DNA of 25,562 nucleotides, taken from contig CALGTT010000240.1 of the NCBI GenBank assembly GCA_937901485.1, positions 1 through 25,562 on the forward strand. Direction: 5' to 3'. The position numbers and the translations under genes are program-made. The DNA is from an uncultured Ruminococcus sp. (GTDB lineage Bacteria > Bacillota > Clostridia > Oscillospirales > Ruminococcaceae). Of this stretch, positions 1 to 7,063 are shown in pieces. The notes beneath the pieces are model-generated. The model was not told the origin of the DNA and did not search any database. It saw nothing but the letters and a program-made list of their open reading frames with translations. Position 1 is the stretch's first letter. Each line of letters begins with the position of its first letter.

Positions 1-114
1 TGACTGCATTTCTGGTCGTTTTTCCCTGAGAACGAGCCGGAGAACCGGAAAATTCCTGCGGAACTTTCCACGCAGTCCTTCCTGTCAAAAGCATGTGTTT
101 CCTGCAATTGCAAG

Positions 115-153
115 ATTTTTCAGATTGCCCCCTTGTGGGGCGATCTGAAAAAT
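115..153. repeat. Long inverted repeat (17-bp stem hairpin)
   Basis: Positions 115-131 and 137-153 form a 17-bp stem with one G-T pair and a 5-nt loop. The lower part of the stem is A/T only and the upper part is G/C. It lies downstream of cysE. It is not followed by a free T-run on either strand because the T/A runs belong to the stem, so it is not a textbook terminator, although it may help end or stabilise cysE mRNA. Confidence 0.6.
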
Positions 154-164
154 GCTATGGGATT

Positions 165-219
165 CCAAAGGGATCACATCCCTTTGGCAGGGGGGGCTGG
201 GGGGACAGCGTCCCCCCAG
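165..219. repeat. Two adjacent palindromes inside the 3' end of cysE
   Basis: Positions 165-174 pair with 178-187 (10-bp stem, 3-nt loop), and 197-205 pair with 211-219 (9-bp stem, 5-nt loop, G/C-rich). Both lie within the coding region of the last ~15 residues of CysE. The composition resembles a dispersed palindromic intergenic element that the reading frame has run into. Confidence 0.65.
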
Positions 220-845
220 GACTTTTCCAGTCTCTCCAGCTTCGCACGCAAAGCACAAATCTCCATTGAAACCGGATCGGGAATATGCACCTGATCGAGA
301 TTCTTGACCACGGGTTCTTCCACGCGTTTTCCGTCACGCTTGATGATGCGTGCGGGCACGCCGACCGCCGTGCAGTTATCCGGAATCGCTTCCAGCACGA
401 CCGCATTTGCAGCGATCTTGACATTATTTCCGACCGTAAACGGGCCTAATACCTTTGCGCCCGAACCGACCATGACATTATTGCCGAGCGTCGGGTGACG
501 CTTGCCCTTATCCTTGCCCGTACCGCCGAGCGTCACACCCTGATAGATCAGGCAGTTATCCCCGATCACAGCCGTTTCTCCGATCACCACACCCATACCG
601 TGGTCAATGAAAAAGCCCTTGCCGATGGTCGCACCGGGGTGGATCTCAATGCCGGTGAAGAAACGCGAGGTCTGTGAAATGATACGCGCCATCACAAACA
701 TTCTGTGCTTGTAGAACCAATGCGCCACTCGATAATGATGGATCGCATGAAGTCCGGAATAGGTCAGCAGAATTTCAAAACTATTTCTTGCTGCCGGATC
801 ACGCTCCTTGACAAGTGCGATATCTTCTCTGAGCTGCCGAAACAT
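174..845 (-). CDS. cysE: Serine O-acetyltransferase
   Basis: Makes O-acetylserine from serine and acetyl-CoA, the first step of cysteine synthesis, in the cytoplasm. The 223-aa protein has the usual layout: a helical N-terminal part (about 1-60), then a left-handed beta-helix of hexapeptide repeats (about 65-165). The family motif DHGMGVVIGE (81-90) carries the catalytic Asp-His pair, and GGTGKDKGKRHP (107-118) is the loop that covers the active site. The start follows a GGAGG ribosome site at 7-nt spacing. The last ~15 residues (Pro/Ala-rich, after KSWGD) are encoded by palindromic DNA and do not look like a normal CysE tail. The gene is monocistronic here and sits behind a T-box leader, so it should be induced when tRNA-Cys is uncharged. 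Family call is secure. Confidence 0.95.
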   Translation of the reverse strand: MFRQLREDIALVKERDPAARNSFEILLTYSGLHAIHHYRVAHWFYKHRMFVMARIISQTSRFFTGIEIHPGATIGKGFFIDHGMGVVIGETAVIGDNCLIYQGVTLGGTGKDKGKRHPTLGNNVMVGSGAKVLGPFTVGNNVKIAANAVVLEAIPDNCTAVGVPARIIKRDGKRVEEPVVKNLDQVHIPDPVSMEICALRAKLERLEKSWGDAVPPAPPAKGM

Positions 846-865
846 AGAACACCTCCGTATTAATT

Positions 866-900
866 AAAAAATCTCCCTTGCGTAAATGAACGCAAGAGAG
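866..900 (-). terminator. T-box-controlled terminator before cysE
   Basis: An 11-bp stem (873-883 with 890-900) is followed on the minus strand by six U residues (866-871), 20 nt before the cysE start codon. Its 5' arm would be sequestered by the antiterminator when uncharged tRNA binds. Confidence 0.85.
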
Positions 901-1100
901 ACGTAAAGACGCTGTTCCACTCTGAAACTCACGAAGTCCTTAACGCGGACAAAACGCCGGCGGATACTGGGAAACCGTTCCCCGCCGAAGCTGACAGCCG
1001 CACTTCACATGAACCGCCCATGCCGTTCCACCAAACCGGCACTCTCTGCAGAGCCAATTCCATGCTACTCTGACTGCTACGCTGTTATACTGTTCTGTTC
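866..1100 (-). promoter_or_regulatory. T-box riboswitch leader of cysE, probably tRNA-Cys specific
   Basis: On the minus strand the leader holds the T-box sequence AGAGTGGAACAGCG (910-923), followed by a terminator. Upstream is a Stem I with a GGTGGAA apical-loop motif flanked by TGCCG/CGGCA. A TGC (Cys) triplet at 1000-1002 is a reasonable specifier. The T-box core reads UGGA, so the variable base A would pair with discriminator U73, which tRNA-Cys has (tRNA-Gly too). That matches the downstream cysE gene. The specifier assignment was made by eye. Confidence 0.85.
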
Positions 1101-1106
1101 CTTATT

Positions 1107-1135
1107 ATTATATCCGATTTCGCGGAAAATGTCAA
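1107..1135 (-). promoter_or_regulatory. Sigma-A promoter of the cysE T-box transcript
   Basis: Minus strand TTGACA (1130-1135), 17-nt spacer, TATAAT (1107-1112): consensus at every position. Start of transcription is expected near 1100. Confidence 0.9.
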
Positions 1136-1144
1136 GGGTAATGC

Positions 1145-1174
1145 TTGACATTTTCTCTTGATGTGTGCTATAAT
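1145..1174 (+). promoter_or_regulatory. Strong plus-strand promoter divergent from cysE
   Basis: TTGACA (1145-1150), 18-nt spacer, TATAAT (1169-1174). It faces away from cysE and no convincing coding gene lies downstream before 1553, where the next gene is on the opposite strand. Confidence 0.7.
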
Positions 1175-1352
1175 GCATACGTCGGCTTCTTCCGTCAGGA
1201 AGGAGGTGGTATTTTATATTTTGATACTAATTCCCTTAACTCCTATAGATAAACTAAGCCTGCCCCCTCCGCCGCAAAGCGGGGGAGGGATATGCGGAGG
1301 CTGCGCCTCCGAGTCCTGCTTTTTCATTCAAAATCCGTATCATACAGATATG

Positions 1353-1386
1353 CCGAAATGACCGACAAAACAAGCCGGTCATTCGG
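1353..1386. repeat. Hairpin (11-bp stem with one bulge)
   Basis: CCGAAATGACCG (1353-1364) pairs with CGGTCATTCGG (1376-1386) with one bulged A. Neither side has a good T-run, so terminator function is uncertain. Confidence 0.45.
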
Positions 1387-1537
1387 AAATTTTCAATAAT
1401 TGCTCAGTAGCTTTGCGCCGCTTGCCAAAGGCAAAGGCGCATTGCGGTTCGGGAATCCCGTCCGCGAAACACGGACTTTCTCTAAAAAGTTCACTCCCAA
1501 ACGCGTCCAACAGCGCGGTTGCCGCGCCGCGTCTGCC

Positions 1538-1560
1538 AGCGCGGGCTTCGCGCTATTTTT
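1538..1560 (+). terminator. Terminator-like hairpin ending at the DUF4956 stop codon
   Basis: AGCGCG (1538-1543) pairs with CGCGCT (1549-1554) and is followed by ATTTTT. It would end plus-strand transcripts and overlaps the stop of the convergent minus-strand gene. A second G/C hairpin (1512-1526, GCGCGG/CCGCGC) lies just before it. Confidence 0.5.
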
Positions 1561-2254
1561 CGTAAATCTTATCCTCATAACGGAACATGGTCAGGGTAAT
1601 GGTCATGTTGCCGTTGAGAGTGCGAAGCTCGTCGAGGAATTTCTTCTGCTCGACATTGTTCGGCAGCTGGATGCTGTAGATGCAGTCGAACATCGAACCG
1701 AAATTCGTGGTCTTGACTCTGCGCAGCTTCCAGCTTGTGGTGTACTTGTTGAGCACTGCGTCAAACAGCCCCTCATAATTCAGATTCTCCGGAATGGAGA
1801 TCTTCAGTGTCATATCGCTTGCCTTGGGTGCGGCGTAGTTGGTGAGATAGAGAATATACATCACAGCCGCAAGCAGGATGAAGAACACAAACGCGATCGC
1901 CACATAGCCCTTGCCGCAGATGACACCGCTTGCCATGGAAAGGAACACATAGCTGACATCCTTCGGATCTGCCGGAATGCTGCGGAAGCGGCAGAGGGTG
2001 AACACGCCAGCCAGCGCAAGGCCTCCGGCAGTGGTGCTGATGAGCATGAGCAGGATCGCCACGATCGGCGCGAGCATGATGACGGTCAGCGCGTAGCTCT
2101 GCGCAAAGCCCTCCTTGCGGTGGGTGATGAGATAGAGCAGGCTGATGCCGAAGCCGATGACAAGAGAGGAGAGGATGCAGATGACGAACTGCATCATGGT
2201 GAGGTTCACGACAGAACCGGTGATCGCGTCATAGGTAAGGATGGAATCAAACAT
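1553..2254 (-). CDS. DUF4956 family membrane protein
   Basis: A 233-aa integral membrane protein. Hydrophobic segments lie at about 21-44, 53-73, 75-88 and 117-138, followed by a soluble C-terminal domain (about 145-233) of mixed alpha/beta character. The conserved family stretch FRSIPADPKDV (90-100), with the following Gly-rich segment, is typical of DUF4956. The start follows a GAAAGGAAG ribosome site. It overlaps the upstream VTC-domain gene by 8 nt, so the two are almost certainly co-translated. DUF4956 genes are commonly found beside VTC-domain genes in Firmicutes, and the biochemical role is not established. I infer a membrane partner for the VTC protein. Confidence 0.85.
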   Translation of the reverse strand: MFDSILTYDAITGSVVNLTMMQFVICILSSLVIGFGISLLYLITHRKEGFAQSYALTVIMLAPIVAILLMLISTTAGGLALAGVFTLCRFRSIPADPKDVSYVFLSMASGVICGKGYVAIAFVFFILLAAVMYILYLTNYAAPKASDMTLKISIPENLNYEGLFDAVLNKYTTSWKLRRVKTTNFGSMFDCIYSIQLPNNVEQKKFLDELRTLNGNMTITLTMFRYEDKIYEK

Positions 2255-3017
2255 GCAGAATACTTCCTTTCTTTTCGGTTTTCTTTCGCTCCTCGTAGAG
2301 CTGATTGCGGATGAATCTCTGGTACGCCTTGCCGTATTTTGAGAAGCTGATCTTGTAAATTTGCAGCTCTGCGAGCTTTTTCGACAGCCACAGGGGCATT
2401 GCGCCGGCGATCTTGACTTCCATCAGACGCTGGTTGGGCGCGATGATCTGCGCACCGTAGCTCGGCTGTGCAAGTGTGAGGTCGTAGCGGCGTTCGGTGA
2501 TCTCGCGGTCAAAGGTCAGGCGGAAATCATGGTCGTCCTTTCCGAAGAACGCGCTTCTCTGGTAGCTGATATACTGCTTGGGGGCAACGGGGTAGTTGCT
2601 GAGAAAAACATCCAGCTCGGCGAAGATCTGTTTTTGTATGTATTGATCCATACCGACGGGCTTTTTGTGCTGGAACATGTACGCGTCGGCTTCTGCGAGC
2701 GTCATGGTCACGCGGCGTTTGGTGACGATGCCGCCGACCTTTTTCTTGATCTCCAGAAAGACCTTATCGTCGGGGCTTGCGGGGGAATAGTAGCTGCGCA
2801 GGCGGATCTTCTCCTTGTAGTAGGGCTTGGAGATGGATTCGCGGATGAGGTAGTCATCGGGGGTATCGTAGTAGATATTGTAGATGCCGTAGTCCCTGCC
2901 GCCGACGCAGTATTTGTCCGGCTCCATGTACTTGTGGATCTCCTCAAGCAGGGCTTCATACTGTTCGAGGGAGAGCAGAAATTTGATCTCTTTTCTCTGA
3001 AATGTACTGATCGCCAT
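2247..3017 (-). CDS. VTC domain-containing protein (polyphosphate polymerase fold)
   Basis: A 256-aa soluble protein of the CYTH/triphosphate-tunnel group. The VTC domain in yeast Vtc4 makes polyphosphate from ATP. Charged tunnel-type residues are visible in order: R8-K9, KEKIRLRSYY (68-77), VFLEIKKKVGG (86-96), VTKRR (98-102), R154, LTFDREI (167-173) and LMEVKI (198-203). Basic residues alternating with Glu on neighbouring strands are the hallmark of this tunnel fold. It starts after an AAAGGAG site and overlaps the DUF4956 gene by 8 nt. Whether bacterial members make polyphosphate, or serve secretion or cell-surface work, is open. The family call is firm and the reaction is inferred. Confidence 0.85.
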   Translation of the reverse strand: MAISTFQRKEIKFLLSLEQYEALLEEIHKYMEPDKYCVGGRDYGIYNIYYDTPDDYLIRESISKPYYKEKIRLRSYYSPASPDDKVFLEIKKKVGGIVTKRRVTMTLAEADAYMFQHKKPVGMDQYIQKQIFAELDVFLSNYPVAPKQYISYQRSAFFGKDDHDFRLTFDREITERRYDLTLAQPSYGAQIIAPNQRLMEVKIAGAMPLWLSKKLAELQIYKISFSKYGKAYQRFIRNQLYEERKKTEKKGSILHV

Positions 3018-3056
3018 ACGCGCACTCCTTTCTGCACGGCTGTATTTGATATTCCC

Positions 3057-3062
3057 ATTATA
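3057..3062 (-). promoter_or_regulatory. Probable -10 box of the VTC-DUF4956 operon
   Basis: TATAAT on the minus strand 40 nt before the start codon. No good -35 box is visible at 16-18 nt upstream, so this is tentative. There is also no clear terminator between the NACHT gene end (3158) and here, so readthrough is possible. Confidence 0.45.
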
Positions 3063-3157
3063 GCGCAGAAGGCTTGAAATAAGCTTAAAGTTCTACGGAT
3101 TCTGCATTTTTCACGGAAATTTCATGGTGGGGGTTGGGCAGGGTGACGGAGGAGGAA

Positions 3158-5656
3158 TTATATTTTTAACATGCCAGCTTTTTCGGGTTTGAAATTGGAG
3201 GGGGTGACGTTGGTGAAGATGGTGCGGTTGTCGTATTGTGCTCCTCTCAGATTTGCATGGCTCAGATCTGCACCTAACAGATTTGCATGGCTCAGATTTG
3301 CAACGCTCAAATCTGCACGGAGCAGATTTACACCGAGCAGATTTGCGTCGCTCAGATTTGCACCGAACAGATCTGCACCGAACAGATCTGCATCGCTCAA
3401 ATTTGCACCGAGCAGATTTGCACCGAACAGATCTGCACCTCTCAGATCTGCACCGCTCAGATCTGTGCGGTGCAGATCTGCACCTCTCAGATTTGCACCT
3501 CTCAGATCTGCATGATTCAAGGAACGCCGCATCTGTTCAATGATACCCCTTTCCCCGCCATTAAATTGTTCCACATTAAACCACAGAATCAAGCCATTCG
3601 TATACGGCAGCAGTATTTTCAGAAAATAAGCAGAATTTCGAATTACATTTCCTGCTGCTGACTGCGCACTAATTGGCATATCATCCGCATGATATTCATG
3701 AAGACCGCCATTTTTACAGAACACATTGAACACATGCTCCAACTCATCCGGCTTGAAATACTGCTCGACATTCGGACAGGCAGTTTTCTTTTGCTTAGCT
3801 GCTAATATAAGGAATTGATCGGTTTCACTCGCTGTGCTTGCATATTTAAAATAATCACTCAACCAATCCGCCACCAACTTCCCGCACTCCTCCGCCGTCA
3901 TTTCCGGACGCTTCGCATACAGGTCATCCAACCCCTGCAAAATATACTCACAGAGGAAGAAGTCACGGACATGGTTGTGGGCGAATTCGATTGCGCCGTT
4001 TTCGGTCTGCTTAAAGTAGGCGCAGAGGGCGTAGCAGAGTTCCAGCTTGTCGATCAGGTCGGGGGTATCAGGGTACATCTTCGCAATGATTCTGCGCACC
4101 TCATCTTTCTGGAAATACTGCTTTCTATAGTCGATTTTATAAATTTCATAGGCAAGGCGGCTGGTGATGCGGTAGAGCTTGTCCAGATGCTCCATTGCCA
4201 CTGCGCCGCGACCAGTCGTGTTTTCTTGCATTTTCTTGTAGTCCGGCTGGGGGTTGATGTCATGGAACACCGTGCGGAACAACAGCCAGCGATTCTCAAA
4301 GCATTCCGGTGTCAGCTTTTCATGCGCCGCACAAATCAGGTAAAGCAGGAACGGAGAACCATAGATGGCATCACCTTTGTTAGCATCATCTTCAAATAAA
4401 AAACCATCGTCTTTTTTATCTTCGAATTTTCGCACTTGTTCACAGCCCAGACTGCCTTTTAATGCAGGATCGGCTTTTTCGATGCTGTCCACCAGCTCGC
4501 CGCGCTGACGTTCACTGAATGCCGCATAGCAATAGCTGACAAATCGGTTTGTTGAAATTTTCAGCTTTTCCAGCCGTTCCAATGCTTTTTTTGCACTGAT
4601 GTATTCGGGGCGTGAGGTGATAATGATTTTATAGCTCGATGACTGATCAAAGAAGAACATGAGCTGTGTGAGCAGATCAAGAGATTTTTCCGTTTCTTTT
4701 CCACCCCCGACCATACACAATTCATCGAGTCCATCGAACACAAGCACGGCGTTGTTTTCCAGCTTCGCCATCTCTGCAATGCGTTTGTACAGCTCGTTTG
4801 CATCCGTATCCACAAACTCACGCAGACGGAAAATATGTAACGGTCTGTCCGTATATTCGTTGGTCTTTGCTGCCATTCGTGCCACAAAGCTCGTCTTGCC
4901 ATAGCCGCCGTGACCGAGGAGCAGGAGAATGTTCTGCTTTGCATTGGCAAGAAACGCTTTGACACAGTTGCCGACTTTCATGCGTTTTCCGTACCCCTGC
5001 ACTTCCGGCATAACATAAATCGTTTCCAGATTGACAAGGGGCTGGGCTTCGCTTTTGTGCAGGCAGCAGCGTTCGTTCCATTTGTTGCGGTAGTCGTCGT
5101 TGTGGTTGATGGGCTTTTCGTCAGCTCTGTATGCATCATGTAAGTATGTCAGTTTCTCGTTGTTGTCCTTTATTGTCCAAAAAGTGTGCAGCTCTGTATT
5201 TTTTTCAATTTTTTCTTTGATTTGCTCTAACAAGTTTTTAGAAAAAATAATCATGTTAGAACGCATTGAATCCTGTTGAATTCCATCAGGAATACTATAT
5301 TTTTCTATGATTCGTTCGGTAAAGCAATCCGCAAGCGGAGTTGTACCCTTTGTGAGGTCTACTTGTGAAAAGTCAAATTTTTCTTGTTCAAAAAACGTTT
5401 TAAGATGATTATAGGCATCATTTTCCAGAAGTTCCTTCAACGTATTACCAATAAGCACAGCGGTTTTTTCATATGGTGTTTTTTCTCGGAACAATCCCTC
5501 CACACTTTCACCGCCAAAAGCCTTCACAGTCTCGATTACAGGTTCTTCCAGAATTGGTAATCCCATGAGTTTCACTGCGGATGGGAGAAGCGAAATTGCC
5601 AATTCATACACAAATCTCCATTTTTCATCCGTAGATTTTTCAGGAATCAATCCCAT
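3158..5656 (-). CDS. NACHT-domain STAND NTPase with C-terminal pentapeptide repeats
   Basis: An 832-aa NLR-like protein with no signal peptide. The N-terminal ~215 residues are a region I cannot assign. The NACHT NTPase follows, with Walker A GHGGYGKT (248-255), Walker B VLVFDGLDEL (304-313, acidic residues as in NACHT) and TSRPEY (347-352). A mostly helical region runs to about 700, then 18 pentapeptide repeats of the A(D/N)LxG type (716-805) and a short tail. Known bacterial NACHT proteins sense phage and trigger defence. Here the repeats take the sensor position and the N-terminus would be the effector. It starts after GGAGG, and its promoter is divergent from two WYL regulator genes. The gene reads AT-richer than its neighbours, suggesting acquisition. 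The defence role is inferred. Confidence 0.85.
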   Translation of the reverse strand: MGLIPEKSTDEKWRFVYELAISLLPSAVKLMGLPILEEPVIETVKAFGGESVEGLFREKTPYEKTAVLIGNTLKELLENDAYNHLKTFFEQEKFDFSQVDLTKGTTPLADCFTERIIEKYSIPDGIQQDSMRSNMIIFSKNLLEQIKEKIEKNTELHTFWTIKDNNEKLTYLHDAYRADEKPINHNDDYRNKWNERCCLHKSEAQPLVNLETIYVMPEVQGYGKRMKVGNCVKAFLANAKQNILLLLGHGGYGKTSFVARMAAKTNEYTDRPLHIFRLREFVDTDANELYKRIAEMAKLENNAVLVFDGLDELCMVGGGKETEKSLDLLTQLMFFFDQSSSYKIIITSRPEYISAKKALERLEKLKISTNRFVSYCYAAFSERQRGELVDSIEKADPALKGSLGCEQVRKFEDKKDDGFLFEDDANKGDAIYGSPFLLYLICAAHEKLTPECFENRWLLFRTVFHDINPQPDYKKMQENTTGRGAVAMEHLDKLYRITSRLAYEIYKIDYRKQYFQKDEVRRIIAKMYPDTPDLIDKLELCYALCAYFKQTENGAIEFAHNHVRDFFLCEYILQGLDDLYAKRPEMTAEECGKLVADWLSDYFKYASTASETDQFLILAAKQKKTACPNVEQYFKPDELEHVFNVFCKNGGLHEYHADDMPISAQSAAGNVIRNSAYFLKILLPYTNGLILWFNVEQFNGGERGIIEQMRRSLNHADLRGANLRGADLHRTDLSGADLRGADLFGANLLGANLSDADLFGADLFGANLSDANLLGVNLLRADLSVANLSHANLLGADLSHANLRGAQYDNRTIFTNVTPSNFKPEKAGMLKI
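3242..3511 (-). repeat. Coding array of 18 pentapeptide (15-bp) repeats
   Basis: A 270-bp tract of 15-bp units encodes A(D/N)LxG-type pentapeptides, which fold as a right-handed quadrilateral beta-helix. The DNA repeats are strong enough (recurring CAGATTTGCACCG/CAGATCTGCAC) to allow unit gain or loss by slippage or recombination. Confidence 0.95.
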
Positions 5657-5693
5657 TTCTCATTCCTCCATTTCAATTTTATTCACTACCAAT

Positions 5694-5722
5694 AGTATAA
5701 CACATCCCAACAAAAATTGCAA
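5694..5722 (-). promoter_or_regulatory. Promoter of the NACHT gene
   Basis: Minus strand TTGCAA (5717-5722), 17-nt spacer, TATACT (5694-5699). The -35 box lies inside the left arm of the 5713-5757 inverted repeat. Confidence 0.8.
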
Positions 5723-5757
5723 GCTTTTCCACAGAATGCACAAAAGCTTGCAATTTT
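5713..5757. promoter_or_regulatory. Perfect 16-bp inverted repeat: probable shared operator
   Basis: AAAATTGCAAGCTTTT (5713-5728) and its exact reverse complement (5742-5757) are separated by 13 nt. Each arm holds the -35 hexamer of one of two divergent promoters. A dimeric regulator bound here would repress both. The obvious candidate is the WYL protein encoded immediately to the right. The symmetry is seen directly; the binding protein is inferred. Confidence 0.8.
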
Positions 5758-5776
5758 CGGCGCGATGCGTTATAAT
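5748..5776 (+). promoter_or_regulatory. Promoter of the WYL regulator pair
   Basis: TTGCAA (5748-5753), 17-nt spacer, TATAAT (5771-5776). The -35 box lies in the right arm of the inverted repeat. Confidence 0.85.
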
Positions 5777-5803
5777 AGTAACAGACCAAAAAGGAGGACG
5801 GGC

Positions 5804-7063
5804 ATGGCTGGGTTTTCGGAACTGATCAAAAACTTCGACAAAACGCGCGATTATGTGCGCGAATTCTTCATTTACGGCTTCAAGGTGCGCGGCGATTTCG
5901 ACCGCAAGAGCGCGCGCACCTACGACGACGAGAAACGCCGCGTGGAAAGCTGGCTGGGCGATTACCTGCGCTGTGACACCACCGGACGCGGAAAACAGGT
6001 CGCCATCACCCTCAACAGCGCACGCATCGCGGAAAATCCCCTCTGCCGCGCCCTCGAATCGCGCAGCTTCACCGACAATGACATCCGCCTGCACTTCCTC
6101 CTCCTTGACCTCCTCGCGGACGGTCAGCCGCACAGCATCCGTGACCTCACCGAAGCCCTCGCCGCCGATTACGGCGCAGTCTTTGACGAGCAGACCGTGC
6201 GCGGAAAGCTCCGCGAATACGCCGCCGAGGGCATCCTCCTGCCCGAAAAAAACGGCAGAGCCATCCTCTACCGCCTCACTCCGGAAACGCCGGAACGCCT
6301 GTTTTCTGCCATTCCCGCCCTCGCCGATGCCGTGCGCTTCTTCTCCTGCCTGCCGGAATTCGGCTTTGTCGGGCACACCCTGCTCAAAGCAGCACGACTG
6401 CGCAATGACTGCTTCCTGATGAAGCATAACTATATTGTGCACATTCTGGAGGACGAGATCCTCCTCGCCCTGACCGATGCCATCGACGGCGGGCGCAGGG
6501 TGAAGCTAAGCTGCCTGAGCAAGAAGCAGAAACCGCTGGAAAGCATCATCATTCCCCTGAAGATCTATGCCTCCGCGCAGACCGGACGGCGGTATCTGGT
6601 GGGGTACCATCCGGAGTTCCGGCGGCTCATTTCGTTCCGGCTTGACTATATCCGCCGCGTGCAGGATGCGGGAGCATGTGAGAATTACGCGGAATACTGC
6701 GAGATCCTCGCACGCAATGCGGACAAGAGCTTCGGCGTTTCGTTCGGCAGCCGGCATGACGGCACATCCGAGCGCACAGTGCGCATCACCATGCGCATCG
6801 ACACGGAACGCGAGCCGCACATCCTCGAACGCCTGCAAAGAGAAAAGCGCACCGGACAGGTCACGCAGACAGGCGAGGGGCTGTACACGCTCACCGTCAC
6901 GCTGTTCGATGCCAACGAGATGATGCAGTGGGTCAAGACTTACATGGGGCGCGTGGTTTCCATCGAGGGCGCACCCGAACAGGCGGCGCGTTTTTGGCGT
7001 GATGTGGAACGGATGCACCGGATGTATCAGAAAAAGGAGGGCGAAGATGGAACTGTTCAGTGA
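5804..7063 (+). CDS. WYL-domain transcriptional regulator
   Basis: A 419-aa predicted DNA-binding regulator. An N-terminal winged-helix-like part (about 30-60, then a second helical segment 95-150 with DLTEAL and TVRGKLREYAAEGIL) is followed by a WYL domain (about 218-290). The WYL domain contains RRYLVGYHPEFRRLISFRLDYI-type strands, where Arg/Tyr residues bind ligand in this family. A C-terminal alpha/beta part (about 310-410) follows, as in PafBC-like and defence-linked WYL proteins such as BrxR and CapW. I chose ATG at 5804 because AAGGAGG precedes it at 5-7 nt; an upstream in-frame ATG at 5717 lies inside the promoter. It overlaps the next gene by 17 nt. It is divergent from the NACHT gene across a palindromic operator, so it is the likely repressor of both. 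Confidence 0.88.
   Translation: MAGFSELIKNFDKTRDYVREFFIYGFKVRGDFDRKSARTYDDEKRRVESWLGDYLRCDTTGRGKQVAITLNSARIAENPLCRALESRSFTDNDIRLHFLLLDLLADGQPHSIRDLTEALAADYGAVFDEQTVRGKLREYAAEGILLPEKNGRAILYRLTPETPERLFSAIPALADAVRFFSCLPEFGFVGHTLLKAARLRNDCFLMKHNYIVHILEDEILLALTDAIDGGRRVKLSCLSKKQKPLESIIIPLKIYASAQTGRRYLVGYHPEFRRLISFRLDYIRRVQDAGACENYAEYCEILARNADKSFGVSFGSRHDGTSERTVRITMRIDTEREPHILERLQREKRTGQVTQTGEGLYTLTVTLFDANEMMQWVKTYMGRVVSIEGAPEQAARFWRDVERMHRMYQKKEGEDGTVQ

Larger units (their letters stand above)
1180..1560 (+). ncRNA. Candidate non-coding transcript
   Basis: This stretch lies between a consensus promoter (1145-1174) and a terminator-like hairpin (1538-1554, then TTTTT at 1556-1560). It holds several hairpins: a Pro-codon-like C-rich stem near 1262-1288, GGAGGC/GCCTCC near 1295-1310, and 1353-1386. 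There is an AGGAGG-like sequence at 1201-1206 but no normal start codon at a useful distance. The longest reading frame through it is low-complexity and resembles translated intergenic DNA. It may be a small RNA or just a dispersed palindromic element; not confirmed. Confidence 0.3.

Noticed and set aside
1..110. Start of a minus-strand gene (ATG at 94) running off the left edge
   Set aside because: About 30 residues only, weak ribosome site and no recognisable sequence; too little to call.
1201..1361. Short peptide after the AGGAGG at 1201-1206
   Set aside because: No ATG, GTG or TTG lies at a useful distance; the only nearby frame would need an ATT start.
1400..2314. A 304-aa plus-strand frame across the DUF4956 gene
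   Set aside because: Shadow of the opposite strand; low-complexity charged sequence and no start signal.
3242..3511. Short direct repeats that could suggest a CRISPR array
   Set aside because: Units are 15 bp with no spacers, in frame, and encode pentapeptides.
5717..5803. Upstream in-frame start of the first WYL gene
   Set aside because: It lies inside the operator and promoter; the ATG at 5804 has a strong ribosome site.
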